Source: an uncultured Bacteroidota bacterium (GTDB lineage: Bacteria; Bacteroidota; Bacteroidia; Flavobacteriales; Flavobacteriaceae). From it: a stretch of 64,000 nucleotides of DNA. The DNA is taken from NCBI GenBank assembly GCA_902583445.1, contig CACHVZ010000004.1:1-64000 (forward strand), given 5' to 3'. The notes below the pieces were generated by a model. That model saw only the letters and a program-made list of their open reading frames with translations, had not been told where the DNA came from and searched no databases. The position numbers were made by a program, and so were the translations under genes. Shown in pieces: positions 36,508-45,170 of this stretch. The stretch's first letter is position 1; each line of letters starts with the position of its first letter.

Positions 36508-36911
36508 TTTATTTTTTCAAGTATTCTTAAATCACCATTTTCGATGATATTGAATTTATTATAATCTTCACCAATCATATTCTCAATGATCTCTCCCCAT
36601 TCTATAAAACATAAATTTCCTGATTCCAGGTATTCAAAGAATCCAATTTCTTCTAACTCCTCAATTTTATTTATTCTATATAAGTCCATATGATATATCA
36701 AATCTGTACTTTTAGTTTTATACTCATTAATTATGGAGAATGTAGGACTTGATATATTATCAATTACATTTAGACCTATTAAAATTTGCTTAATTAATGT
36801 AGTTTTGCCAGCACCCATTTCCCCACTAATTAAAACAATTTTATGGTTAAAGTTCTGAGTAACTTTTAATGATATTTCTTTCAGCTGATTTAATTGATAT
36901 TTAATCTTCAT
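36504..36911 (-). CDS. tsaE: tRNA threonylcarbamoyladenosine biosynthesis ATPase
   Basis: TsaE is the ATPase partner of TsaB/TsaD in making t6A at position 37 of ANN-reading tRNAs. The Walker A is LISGEMGAGKTTLIKQI near residue 33, followed by ISSPTFSIINEY and the Walker B-like HMDLYRI. FIEWGEIIENMI near the C-terminus is typical. At 135 residues it is full length. It is divergent from lpxD and coupled to the DUF4258 gene. Confidence 0.95.
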   Translation of the reverse strand: MKIKYQLNQLKEISLKVTQNFNHKIVLISGEMGAGKTTLIKQILIGLNVIDNISSPTFSIINEYKTKSTDLIYHMDLYRINKIEELEEIGFFEYLESGNLCFIEWGEIIENMIGEDYNKFNIIENGDLRILEKIK

Positions 36912-36948
36912 AAAAAATATACTAATTTAAGCATTTCACATAATTTTT

Positions 36949-36956
36949 TAATTTTG
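36949..36956 (+). promoter_or_regulatory. TAnnTTTG (-7 type) box at the head of the lipid A operon
   Basis: TAATTTTG ends 5 bases before the lpxD ATG (36962). If it is used, transcription would begin at or almost at the start codon, so the operon message would be leaderless. Confidence 0.5.
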
Positions 36957-36961
36957 CAGAT

Positions 36962-37969
36962 ATGAATTTTACAGCTGGGCAGATTGCTGATCAATTGAAT
37001 GGAACTGTGGTTGGCAACAGAGATGTTGTTATAAATACTTTATCTAAGATAGAAGAGGGAAAAAAAGGCTCTCTTACATTCTTAGCTAATCCAAAGTATA
37101 CTGAATATATATATTCTACAGATGCCTCTGCTACAATTGTATCAAATGATTTTAAACCTACAGAAAAAACAACAACTACACTTATTAAAGTTAAAGACCC
37201 ATACTCTTCATTTACTAAAATTTTAGAGCTATTTAATGATGATAAATCTAAAAAACCTGGAATTAGTGATAAATCAGATATTGATAAATCATCAATTATT
37301 TCAAATAGTTCATATGTTGGTTCTTATACAACTATTGGAAAAAACTCTGTAATTGGTAATGATTGTGTTATTTATAGTCAAGTATTTATAGGAGATAATG
37401 TAAAAATTGGAAATAATTGTAAGATTTATCCAGGAACAAAAATTTTAAATGATACAACAATTGGTAATAGTTGTATTATACATTCAAGCTGCTCAATTGG
37501 TTCTGATGGGTTTGGATTTGCTCCAAACGATGACGGTACATATAAAAAAATACCTCAGACTGGTAATGTAGTTATTGGAAATAATGTTGAAATTGGTTCT
37601 AATTCTACTATTGATAGAGCTACTATTGGGTCAACAATCATAAATGATGGTGTAAAACTTGATAATCAGATTCAAATTGCTCATAATGTTGAAATTGGTG
37701 AAAACACTGCTATAGCAGCCCAATCAGGTGTCGCCGGCTCTACAAAAATTGGTAGAAATTGTATGATTGGTGGTCAAGTAGGAATAATTGGTCATTTAAA
37801 AATTGGAGATAATGTTAAAATACAAGCTCAAGCTGGTGTAACATCTGATGTAGAAAGTAATGCTCGAATAACTGGTACTCCTGCAATTTCATATATGAAT
37901 TATAACAAATCATATATTCACTTTAAGAATTTACCAGAAATTGTTAAAAAAATAGATAAGAAAGATTAA
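36962..37969 (+). CDS. lpxD: UDP-3-O-(3-hydroxyacyl)glucosamine N-acyltransferase
   Basis: LpxD adds the second acyl chain in lipid A synthesis, from acyl-ACP. The N-terminal uridine-binding domain has [16 protein letters not shown] and [13 protein letters not shown]. From about residue 110 runs a left-handed beta helix of hexapeptide repeats ([13 protein letters not shown] and many like it), with the catalytic His in [12 protein letters not shown]. The 335 residues match the family. It is the first gene of a seven-gene plus-strand run and overlaps lpxC by one base (TAATG). Confidence 0.97.
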   Translation: MNFTAGQIADQLNGTVVGNRDVVINTLSKIEEGKKGSLTFLANPKYTEYIYSTDASATIVSNDFKPTEKTTTTLIKVKDPYSSFTKILELFNDDKSKKPGISDKSDIDKSSIISNSSYVGSYTTIGKNSVIGNDCVIYSQVFIGDNVKIGNNCKIYPGTKILNDTTIGNSCIIHSSCSIGSDGFGFAPNDDGTYKKIPQTGNVVIGNNVEIGSNSTIDRATIGSTIINDGVKLDNQIQIAHNVEIGENTAIAAQSGVAGSTKIGRNCMIGGQVGIIGHLKIGDNVKIQAQAGVTSDVESNARITGTPAISYMNYNKSYIHFKNLPEIVKKIDKKD

Positions 37970-39369
37970 TGATTAGAAGAACTGTACCCCAAAAAACTAT
38001 TTCAAAAGAAACAAAGCTGAGTGGAGTTGGTCTCCATACTGGTGAACATGTTAATATAACATTTAAACCAGCTCCAGCTGATACAGGATTAGTGTTTGTC
38101 AGAGAGGATATTAAAGGGGACAATCTTATAAACGCTCATATTAAATATATATCCAATACTGATAGAGGTACAAATCTAGATAATGGTGCATTTAGAATCC
38201 ATACGTGTGAACATGTTTTAGCTGCTATTACTGGTCTAGAAATAGATAACTGTTATATATGCCTTGATGGTCCTGAGGTTCCAATAATGGATGGCTCTTC
38301 AAAATTCTTTATTAATGCCTTAGAAGAAGCTAAAATTGTTGAACAGAATGTATTAAGAGAGGAATTTTTTCCATCAGAATCAATTACATACGAATGTGAA
38401 GATTCTGGTAGTAAAATCTCAATTATACCAGATGATAATTATAAGGTAAATACAATAGTTGATTATAAAACTAAAGTTTTAGGTGAGCAAGAGGCATCAA
38501 TCAATCATATTAGTGAGTTTAAAAAAGAGATTTCATCAGCAAGAACTTTTAGTTTTCTTCATGAACTAGAAACATTGCTTGAAAATGGTTTAATTAAAGG
38601 TGGTGATCTAAACAACGCAATAGTATACGTAGATAAACCTTTAGCAGAGAGTAATATGGATATATTAAAGAAGGCTTTTAATAAAGATTCTATATCTGTT
38701 ACACCTAATGGTATTTTAGACAACTTGAATCTTCATTATCCTAATGAAGCAGCAAGACATAAATTATTAGATGTAATTGGAGATTTGGCTTTAATTGGAA
38801 TGAAAATTAGAGGAAAAATTATAGCTGAAAAACCAGGTCATTCAATAAATGCTAAATTTGCAGAAAAAGTCTCTGAAGTGATTAAATCGGATAGAAAGAA
38901 TACATTACCCAAAATTGATTTTAATAAAAAGTCATTAATGGACTCTAATCAAATTATGAAGGTTATTCCTCATCGTCCTCCGTTTTTATTAATTGATGAG
39001 GTTCTTGAGATATCTGAATCTCATGTAATAGGTTTAAGAAGGGTAGAGAAAAATGAATCATGGGTAGAAGGACATTTTCCTGGTGCACCAGTAATGCCTG
39101 GTGTACTTCAGGTTGAGTTCATGGCTCAGGCTGGTGGAGTACTAGTACTTAACACAGTTCCTGATCCTGAGAACTATTTAACATTTTTTATGAAGATGGA
39201 TAAGTGTAAGTTTAAGAACCCTGTTGTCCCTGGAGATACTCTTATTTGTAAACTAGAACTTATATCTCCAATCAGAAGAGGAATTATTCATATGTTTGGA
39301 CAATCATTTGTTGGAGATGAAGTAAAAAGTGAGGGAGAGTTTATGGCAAAAATTATTAAAAAGACATAA
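37969..39369 (+). CDS. lpxC/fabZ: Bifunctional LpxC deacetylase / FabZ dehydratase
   Basis: A 466-residue natural fusion known from Bacteroidota. Residues 1-310 are LpxC, the zinc deacetylase committing to lipid A: LSGVGLHTGEHVNITF, zinc ligands in HTCEHVLAAI and in AARHKLLDVIGD, and GHSINAKFA. Residues about 320-466 are FabZ, the beta-hydroxyacyl-ACP dehydratase: IPHRPPFLLIDEV with catalytic His and GHFPGAPVMPGVLQVEFMAQ with catalytic Glu region. The fusion ties lipid A and fatty acid synthesis, which share the hydroxyacyl-ACP pool. Confidence 0.97.
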   Translation: MIRRTVPQKTISKETKLSGVGLHTGEHVNITFKPAPADTGLVFVREDIKGDNLINAHIKYISNTDRGTNLDNGAFRIHTCEHVLAAITGLEIDNCYICLDGPEVPIMDGSSKFFINALEEAKIVEQNVLREEFFPSESITYECEDSGSKISIIPDDNYKVNTIVDYKTKVLGEQEASINHISEFKKEISSARTFSFLHELETLLENGLIKGGDLNNAIVYVDKPLAESNMDILKKAFNKDSISVTPNGILDNLNLHYPNEAARHKLLDVIGDLALIGMKIRGKIIAEKPGHSINAKFAEKVSEVIKSDRKNTLPKIDFNKKSLMDSNQIMKVIPHRPPFLLIDEVLEISESHVIGLRRVEKNESWVEGHFPGAPVMPGVLQVEFMAQAGGVLVLNTVPDPENYLTFFMKMDKCKFKNPVVPGDTLICKLELISPIRRGIIHMFGQSFVGDEVKSEGEFMAKIIKKT

Positions 39370-39371
39370 TT

Positions 39372-40157
39372 ATGAATCAACCTTTAGCTTATGTTCACCC
39401 TGGAGCAAAAATTGCTAAAAATGTTGTTGTAGAGCCATTCGCAACAATTAGCAGTGATGTTGAAATTGGAGAAGGAACCTGGGTAGGTTCTAATGTTACC
39501 ATAATGGAAGGCGCAAGGATTGGTAAAAATTGTAATATTTGTCCTGGAGCAGTAATTTCAGGTGTGCCACAAGATTTAAAATTTGAAGGAGAAGATTCAC
39601 TTTGTGAAATTGGAGATAATACAACTATAAGGGAGTGTGTTACTATTAACAGAGGAACAAAAGATAGAGGAACAACCAAGATTGGTTCTGATTGTTTAAT
39701 TATGGCTTATTCACATGTTGCTCATGATTGTTATGTTGGGGATAATTGTATTTTCTCCAATAGTTCAACATTAGCTGGACACATCACTGTAGGTGATTAT
39801 GTTATTCTTTCAGGATTTGTTGCAGTACATCAATTTTGTAAGATAGGATCACATGCATTTATAGCAGGTGGATCATTAGTTAGAAAAGATGTACCTCCAT
39901 TTGTTAAAGCTGCAAGAGAACCATTATCATATGTTGGAATTAATTCTGTTGGATTAAGAAGAAGAGGATTCACAAGTGCAAAAGTTCAAGAAATTCAGAA
40001 TGTTTACAGAATTCTTTATCAAAAGAAATACAATAATACTCAGGCTATGGAAATTATTCAAGCTGAGTTAAACGCAACACCAGAAAGAGATGAAATTATT
40101 CAATTTATAGAAAACTCTCAACGTGGAATTATGAAAGGTTACTTTCAAAAAAACTAA
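39372..40157 (+). CDS. lpxA: UDP-N-acetylglucosamine acyltransferase
   Basis: LpxA adds the first acyl chain to UDP-GlcNAc. It is a hexapeptide-repeat trimer: VHPGAKIAKNVVVEPFATI at the start, GVPQDLKFEGE, and the catalytic His in MAYSHVAHDCYVGD. GNWE-like length ruler residues cannot be read with certainty. The C-terminal helical domain begins near LRRRGFTSAKVQEIQ. 261 residues, normal length. It starts 2 bases after lpxC/fabZ and ends 3 bases before efp. Confidence 0.97.
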   Translation: MNQPLAYVHPGAKIAKNVVVEPFATISSDVEIGEGTWVGSNVTIMEGARIGKNCNICPGAVISGVPQDLKFEGEDSLCEIGDNTTIRECVTINRGTKDRGTTKIGSDCLIMAYSHVAHDCYVGDNCIFSNSSTLAGHITVGDYVILSGFVAVHQFCKIGSHAFIAGGSLVRKDVPPFVKAAREPLSYVGINSVGLRRRGFTSAKVQEIQNVYRILYQKKYNNTQAMEIIQAELNATPERDEIIQFIENSQRGIMKGYFQKN

Positions 40158-40160
40158 TTT

Positions 40161-40724
40161 ATGGCAAGCACTAGTGATATTAGAAAAGGTCTTTGTATCA
40201 AATACAACCATGATATTTTCAAAGTAATTGAATTCCTTCATGTAAAACCTGGAAAGGGTCCAGCATTTGTTAGAACAAAGCTTAAAAGTGTTACAAATGG
40301 AAAAGTTATTGATAATACATTTCCTTCAGGGCACAAAATAGATGAAGTCAAAGTAATGACAAGTCAATACCAATTTTTATACAATGACTCTGATTATTAT
40401 TATTTCATGAATAATGATGATTATAATCAGATTACTATTGAAAAGTCAAAAATAGACTATCCAGATTTACTTAAAGAAGGTGAGAATGTTACTATTATAA
40501 TTAATACTGAGGATAATAATCCACTATCAGTTGACATGCCATTAAATGTTACTCTACAAGTAACTCATACTGAGCCAGGGGTTAAAGGAAATACTGCAAC
40601 AAATGCTACTAAACCTGCTACATTAGAAACAGGTGCAATTGTAAATGTACCATTGTTCATAAATGAAGGAGACAAGGTGAAAATTGATACTGAAAAAGGT
40701 CAGTATCTCGAAAGAATAAAATAA
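40161..40724 (+). CDS. efp: Translation elongation factor P
   Basis: EF-P rescues ribosomes stalled at proline runs. The N-terminal KOW-like domain has the loop HVKPGKGPAFVRTK, where Lys would carry any modification or act unmodified; the end has YLERIK. In the C-terminal domain GVKGNTATNATKPATLETG is conserved. 187 residues, full length. It sits in the lipid A operon, an arrangement that I know from other Bacteroidota. Confidence 0.96.
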   Translation: MASTSDIRKGLCIKYNHDIFKVIEFLHVKPGKGPAFVRTKLKSVTNGKVIDNTFPSGHKIDEVKVMTSQYQFLYNDSDYYYFMNNDDYNQITIEKSKIDYPDLLKEGENVTIIINTEDNNPLSVDMPLNVTLQVTHTEPGVKGNTATNATKPATLETGAIVNVPLFINEGDKVKIDTEKGQYLERIK

Positions 40725-40741
40725 ATTTGTCAAAAAAATAA

Positions 40742-41614
40742 ATGAGCATTATAGTCAACAAGGACTCTAAAGTTTTAGTTCAAGGATTTACCGGTAGTGA
40801 GGGTACTTTTCACTCTGAACAAATGATTGAATATGGGACAAATGTTGTGTGTGGTGTTACTCCAGGTAAAGGAGCCTCAACACATTTAAATAAGCCAGTA
40901 TATAATAGTGTACAAGAGGCAATTATTAATGAAGATATTAATACATCTATAATTTTTGTACCTCCTGCATTTGCTGCTGACGCTATAATGGAAGCAGCTG
41001 AATCTGGTATCAAGACTATTGTAGCGATAACTGAAGGAATTCCTGTTTCAGATATGACTAAAGTTTTATCTTATATAAAGGAAAAAAATGTAAGACTTAT
41101 TGGGCCTAATTGTCCAGGAATTATAACACCCGAAGAAGCAAAAATTGGTATTATGCCAGGGTTTGTTTTCCAAAAGGGAAATATTGGAATTGTTTCAAAG
41201 TCCGGTACATTAACTTATGAGGCTGCTGATCAGGTTGTAAAAGCTGGTTATGGAATTTCAACTGCTATTGGAGTAGGGGGAGATCCTATTATTGGAACTA
41301 CTTTGCTAGATTCAATTCAGCTTTTTATGAATGATGAAAACACAGATCTAATCGTATTAATTGGTGAGATTGGTGGTCAATTAGAAATTGATGCTGCTAA
41401 ATGGGTAGCAGAAAATGGAAATAAAAAACCAGTTGTTGGATTCATTGCTGGTGAAACTGCTCCTAAGGGTAGAAAAATGGGTCACGCAGGCGCGATTATT
41501 GGAGGCAAAGATGATACTGCAACAGCTAAAAAGAGAATAATGAGAGAATCTGGTATTTCTGTTGTAGATTCTCCTGCTGATATTGGAAAAACTGTAAAAC
41601 AAATTTTAAACTAA
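40742..41614 (+). CDS. sucD: Succinyl-CoA synthetase alpha subunit
   Basis: SucD binds CoA and carries the phosphohistidine in the TCA-cycle step from succinyl-CoA to succinate. It has VQGFTGSEGTFHSEQMIEYG (CoA-binding), LIGPNCPGIITP, GIVSKSGTLTYEA and the active His in KMGHAGAIIGG near residue 245. 290 residues, full length. The beta subunit gene is not in the window. The stop codon overlaps the fabG start (TAATG). Confidence 0.97.
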   Translation: MSIIVNKDSKVLVQGFTGSEGTFHSEQMIEYGTNVVCGVTPGKGASTHLNKPVYNSVQEAIINEDINTSIIFVPPAFAADAIMEAAESGIKTIVAITEGIPVSDMTKVLSYIKEKNVRLIGPNCPGIITPEEAKIGIMPGFVFQKGNIGIVSKSGTLTYEAADQVVKAGYGISTAIGVGGDPIIGTTLLDSIQLFMNDENTDLIVLIGEIGGQLEIDAAKWVAENGNKKPVVGFIAGETAPKGRKMGHAGAIIGGKDDTATAKKRIMRESGISVVDSPADIGKTVKQILN

Positions 41615-42360
41615 TGAAGTTGTTAGATTCTAAGGTTGCGATTGTTACTGGAGGTAGTAGGGGAATAGGTAAAGCTATTTGCAAGTCTTTTGCTGAAAAT
41701 GGCTGTAATGTTGCATTTACATACAATAACTCAAAAGAGTCTGCTGAAAATTTAGAAAATGAACTTAACTCTTTAGGAATTAAATCAAAGGCTTATAAAA
41801 GTGATGCTTCAAATCACGATGATGCTCTTAAGCTTATTGATGATGTTTTGAGTGATTTTGAAAAAATTGATATTCTTGTAAATAATGCTGGAATAAAGAA
41901 AGACAACCTTCTAATGAGAATGGAAAAAGATGATTTTGATACTGTTATTAATACTAATCTTTCATCAGTTTTTAATTTAACTAAAGCATCTATAAAAACA
42001 TTCCTAAAACAAAGGAGTGGTTCTATTATAAACATTAGTTCAGTTGTTGGTGTTAAAGGAAATGCAGGACAATCAAACTATTCAGCCTCAAAAGCTGGAA
42101 TTATTGGTTTCTCCAAGTCAGTAGCACTAGAATTGGGATCAAGAAATATCAGAAGTAATGTTATTGCTCCAGGATTTATTGAAACTGATATGACAGTCTC
42201 TCTTCCAGAAGATGTAATTAAGTCCTGGAAAGAAAGCATACCACTAAAAAGAGGTGGTAATCCAAGTGATGTTGGAAATGCATGTGTTTTTCTAGCATCT
42301 GATTTATCCAGTTATATAACTGGTCAAGTTCTCCATGTTGATGGAGGAATGTTAACTTAA
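41614..42360 (+). CDS. fabG: 3-oxoacyl-ACP reductase
   Basis: FabG reduces 3-oxoacyl-ACP with NADPH in fatty acid elongation. A short-chain dehydrogenase with TGGSRGIGKAIC (cofactor site), NNAGIKKDNLLMRM, the Ser of NISSVVGVKGNAGQ, the Tyr-x3-Lys of NYSASKAG, and IETDMT and the terminal VDGGM. 248 residues. Its position in a lipid A/fatty acid operon next to fabZ supports FabG over other SDR functions. Confidence 0.94.
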   Translation: MKLLDSKVAIVTGGSRGIGKAICKSFAENGCNVAFTYNNSKESAENLENELNSLGIKSKAYKSDASNHDDALKLIDDVLSDFEKIDILVNNAGIKKDNLLMRMEKDDFDTVINTNLSSVFNLTKASIKTFLKQRSGSIINISSVVGVKGNAGQSNYSASKAGIIGFSKSVALELGSRNIRSNVIAPGFIETDMTVSLPEDVIKSWKESIPLKRGGNPSDVGNACVFLASDLSSYITGQVLHVDGGMLT

Positions 42361-42372
42361 TATATTATTTAA

Positions 42373-43188
42373 ATGAAAAATTTACCAAATGTAGGTTTAC
42401 CTATTATCTTATTATCATTATTATTGATCGTATTTATCTCAAGATCTTCTGTAAACATTGGATCAGGTGAAGCCGGTGTTCTTTTTAGAACACTAGGAGG
42501 CGGGGTTGTAACAGATCAACCACCAAAAGGTGAGGGTTTTAAAATTATTGCTCCATGGAATAGACTAGTTATCTATAATGTAAAACAGCAAGAAGTAATG
42601 GAAAGTATGCAGGTATTATCATCTAATGGTCTTGAGATCAGTCTAGATGTATCAGTTTTATATCAACCTGTATATGAAGAATTGGGTCTTTTACACCAAA
42701 CTAAAGGTGAGAATTATCTAAATTCTGTTCTACTTCCTAATATTAGAGCTGTTGCTAGAAGTGTTGTGGGTAGATATACTCCAGAACAACTTTATTCTAC
42801 AAAACGTGATGCTATTCAAAACGAAATCTTTGAAGAAACAAGAGACAACGTTTTAACTCAGCATATTCAACTTAATTCAGTTTTAGTAAGAGATGTAACT
42901 CTTCCTACAGCAATTAAGGAAGGTATTGAGAGAAAACTTGTTCAAGAGCAAGAAGCTCTTGAGTATGAATTTAGACTTGTTAAAGCAGAACAAGAAGCAG
43001 AAAGACAAAGAATTGATGCTGAAGGTAAAGCAAGAGCAAACAGAATTTTAAGTGCTTCATTAACTGATAGAATTCTTCAAGAAAAGGGTATAGAGGCTAC
43101 TTTAAAGCTTTCTGAATCCAATAACTCTAAAGTAATTGTTATTGGTTCAGGTGAAAATGGTCTTCCAATAATTCTCGGAAATCAGTAA
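42373..43188 (+). CDS. Prohibitin-like SPFH membrane protein
   Basis: A 271-residue protein with one N-terminal membrane segment (PIILLSLLLIVFIS, about 8-22), then an SPFH/prohibitin domain (SGEAGVLFRTLGGGVVTDQP; PNIRAVARSVVGRYTPEQLYS), then a charged coiled-coil (EYEFRLVKAEQEAERQRIDAEGK, broken over residues 195-220). SPFH proteins form rings on the membrane that organise proteases and lipid domains. It is the last gene of the lipid A operon, followed by a strong terminator. Confidence 0.9.
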   Translation: MKNLPNVGLPIILLSLLLIVFISRSSVNIGSGEAGVLFRTLGGGVVTDQPPKGEGFKIIAPWNRLVIYNVKQQEVMESMQVLSSNGLEISLDVSVLYQPVYEELGLLHQTKGENYLNSVLLPNIRAVARSVVGRYTPEQLYSTKRDAIQNEIFEETRDNVLTQHIQLNSVLVRDVTLPTAIKEGIERKLVQEQEALEYEFRLVKAEQEAERQRIDAEGKARANRILSASLTDRILQEKGIEATLKLSESNNSKVIVIGSGENGLPIILGNQ

Positions 43189-43244
43189 GATTTTCTGAAC
43201 TTCTTTCAAATAATTGAAGGTTTTCAGATAATCTTTTAGAAACT

Positions 43245-43288
43245 AAGTTCATCATTCTTTTTACTAAGTTTGATGAACTTTTTTTTTC
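43245..43288 (+). terminator. Intrinsic terminator closing the lipid A operon
   Basis: AAGTTCATCA (43245-43254) and TGATGAACTT (43271-43280) form a perfect 10-bp stem, and the second arm runs into a T tract. It begins 57 bases after the prohibitin-like gene stop. A weaker stem (CTGAAcTTC with GAAGgTTTTCAG, about 43195-43227) lies ahead of it. Confidence 0.8.
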
Positions 43289-43355
43289 TATTAAAGTGCA
43301 ATTCTTAGCTAAATATTAATTAATAGTTATTTAACATATAATATCTACAAAAAAT

Positions 43356-44072
43356 ATAAATTGTAATATCGAAGCTTTATTTATTTCTGATTTACATTTG
43401 GGTTCGAGAGGATCGAATCCTTTAAAACTTTACAATGTACTCAATAAAAAACCTCCTGATATCATTTTTTTAGTTGGAGATATTATTGATGGGTGGCTTT
43501 TAAAGAAAAGATTTTACTGGACAAAAGAGGCAACAGATATAATTAGGAAACTACTTGCTTACTCAAATAAGGGCACTAAAATTATTTATATAACAGGAAA
43601 TCATGATGATTTTTTAAGATCTTATTCGCCAGTAAAATTTGGAAATATTGAAATAGTTGATGAATATGAATGGAAAGGGTATTTAATTTCACACGGAGAT
43701 AAGTATGATGGTGTTGTTCAATTAAAATGGTTGGGGGTTATTGGAGGATATGGTTATGAAATTGCGATAATGATTGATAGATTTTTAAAAAAAATTGGAT
43801 ATAAAGTATCATTGTCAAAATTTGCAAAAGATAATGTTAAACAAGCTGTTAAGTTCATTTCTAATTTTGAAAATCAGTTAGCATATCAAGCTTTACAAAG
43901 AGGTCTAAAAGGTGTTATATGTGGACATATTCATAATCCTGAGATTAAAACAATAACTATAAAAAAAAAGAAAATTGAATATTTAAACTGTGGAGATTGG
44001 ATAGAAAACAACTCTTATATAGTTTATAAAAAAAATAAATTTAGACTTTGTTTTATAAGTGATGAAATTTAA
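43356..44072 (+). CDS. LpxH-like UDP-diacylglucosamine diphosphatase, unusual start
   Basis: A calcineurin-fold metallophosphatase: FISDLHLGSRG (DxH), LVGDIIDGW (GDxxD), ITGNHDDF (GNHD), ISHGDKYDG and VICGHIHNP. This pattern fits LpxH/YbbF-type enzymes that make lipid X, or a related family. The first ordinary start codon in frame is TTG at 43398, which would remove Asp and His of the first metal motif (DLH at 43389-43397). The frame is open back to a stop at 43332 and has only ATA, ATT or ATC before the motif. I set the start at ATA 43356 as a guess. It may be a true rare start, or a sequence error. Confidence 0.75.
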   Translation: MNCNIEALFISDLHLGSRGSNPLKLYNVLNKKPPDIIFLVGDIIDGWLLKKRFYWTKEATDIIRKLLAYSNKGTKIIYITGNHDDFLRSYSPVKFGNIEIVDEYEWKGYLISHGDKYDGVVQLKWLGVIGGYGYEIAIMIDRFLKKIGYKVSLSKFAKDNVKQAVKFISNFENQLAYQALQRGLKGVICGHIHNPEIKTITIKKKKIEYLNCGDWIENNSYIVYKKNKFRLCFISDEI

Positions 44073-44121
44073 AAAGTTTAGTATCTCTGGATTTTTATTT
44101 TTAAATAATATATAACAATAT

Positions 44122-44664
44122 TCAAGGATAACATCTGTAAAGAAAAGCAGGTGGGAAGTTTGTTAAGGTAAAAGTTAGTTTTACTTTCTTAAAATATCTT
44201 TTTAACCGTCTATAATCATATGGTGTGTATTGAAATTGAACATACTGACCATCGCTTTTCAGATATTTAATTGAATTTTCAATAATAGATTTTTTAACAG
44301 GAGCTGGAATAAGTGATAGAGGTAGAGCAGAAATTATATAATTAACTTTTTTAATATTATTATTTAGAATGTATTCGCCAATTTTTTCAGCGCTATCTTT
44401 TATAATTATCACTCTATCATCACTAATTTTTTCTTTAAGTATTTTGATGAATGATTCATTTGTTTCAAAAACAAAAAATTTAGTATTAGGTCCAATAAGT
44501 TTTAATATTTCTTTTGTGAAGATTCCATCACCTGCACCAAACTCAGCAACAGCCTCAGCTTCTTTCAAATTAAGTGAGCCATAAATTACATTTCCCATAG
44601 CTTTGCTGCTAGAGGAAATTGCTCCAACACTTTTATCTTTTAAAAATTCTTTAAAATATGACAT
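44122..44664 (-). CDS. SAM-dependent methyltransferase, PmtA-like
   Basis: A 180-residue class I methyltransferase of the kind often called phospholipid N-methyltransferase or rRNA-dimethyladenosine-like. The start FLKDKSVGAISSSSKAM is typical of that group; the SAM motif is VAEFGAGDGIFTKEIL, followed by ALPLSLIPAPV and the aromatic YVQFQYTPYDYRRL. The substrate could be phosphatidylethanolamine. Its ATG shares one base with the stop of the 41-residue membrane peptide gene upstream (TAATG), so expression is coupled. Confidence 0.8.
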   Translation of the reverse strand: MSYFKEFLKDKSVGAISSSSKAMGNVIYGSLNLKEAEAVAEFGAGDGIFTKEILKLIGPNTKFFVFETNESFIKILKEKISDDRVIIIKDSAEKIGEYILNNNIKKVNYIISALPLSLIPAPVKKSIIENSIKYLKSDGQYVQFQYTPYDYRRLKRYFKKVKLTFTLTNFPPAFLYRCYP

Positions 44665-44789
44665 TAATAATCTCTATTTTCAAAATCTTCGTTTTCTTCT
44701 TTAATTATCTTTCTAATTAATAAATAAATCAAGGAAGCAATTATAACTAACCAAATTACTATACTAAAGATCATTTCAGAATCGTTCAT
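44664..44789 (-). CDS. 41-residue single-helix membrane peptide
   Basis: A short gene found by reading the space between two annotated genes. It encodes MNDSEMIFSIVIWLVIIASL and onward: a short acidic N-terminus, one membrane helix (about residues 7-25), then a basic-acidic tail ending in DFENRDY. The ATG directly abuts the stop of the YbjQ-like gene (44790), and its TAA overlaps the methyltransferase ATG by one base. This exact packing strongly suggests a translated gene in a three-gene unit. Function unknown; it may anchor a partner at the membrane. Confidence 0.7.
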   Translation of the reverse strand: MNDSEMIFSIVIWLVIIASLIYLLIRKIIKEENEDFENRDY

Positions 44790-45104
44790 TTAGCTGAGTT
44801 TAACTGCGGTGCCGTAAGCCATTATTTCAGAACATCCCTGCATTATCATCGATGTAGTAATACGAACATTAATAACAGCATCTGCACCAATAGACTTAGC
44901 ATCATCTTTCATTCTGCTAATAGCTTGTTCTCTTGCTTGAGCTTGTAATTTTGTGTATTCGTCAATTTCACCTCCAACAACATTTTTTAATGCAGCAAAT
45001 ATATCCCTTGCTGCATTTCTCGATCTTACAGTGTTTCCTCGTGCGATTCCTAGAACTTCAATTACTTGTCTGCCATTAATGCTAGGGGTAGTAGATACAA
45101 TCAT
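44790..45104 (-). CDS. YbjQ/DUF74 heavy-metal-binding-like protein
   Basis: A 104-residue protein of the YbjQ (UPF0145, DUF74) family: IVSTTPSINGRQVIEVLGIARG at the start, ALKNVVGGEIDEYTKLQAQARE in the middle and GADAVINVRITTSMIMQGCSE at the end. These form dodecahedral-like or pentameric rings in structures; the role is not settled. I chose the Met at 45104 (MIVSTTPS), the usual family start, over the upstream Met at 45122. It heads a unit with the membrane peptide and methyltransferase. Confidence 0.87.
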   Translation of the reverse strand: MIVSTTPSINGRQVIEVLGIARGNTVRSRNAARDIFAALKNVVGGEIDEYTKLQAQAREQAISRMKDDAKSIGADAVINVRITTSMIMQGCSEIMAYGTAVKLS

Positions 45105-45170
45105 TCTTAAATATACAAACAAATACCAACATATCCTGTTTTACATAATATTAATTATAGGACATTGTTA

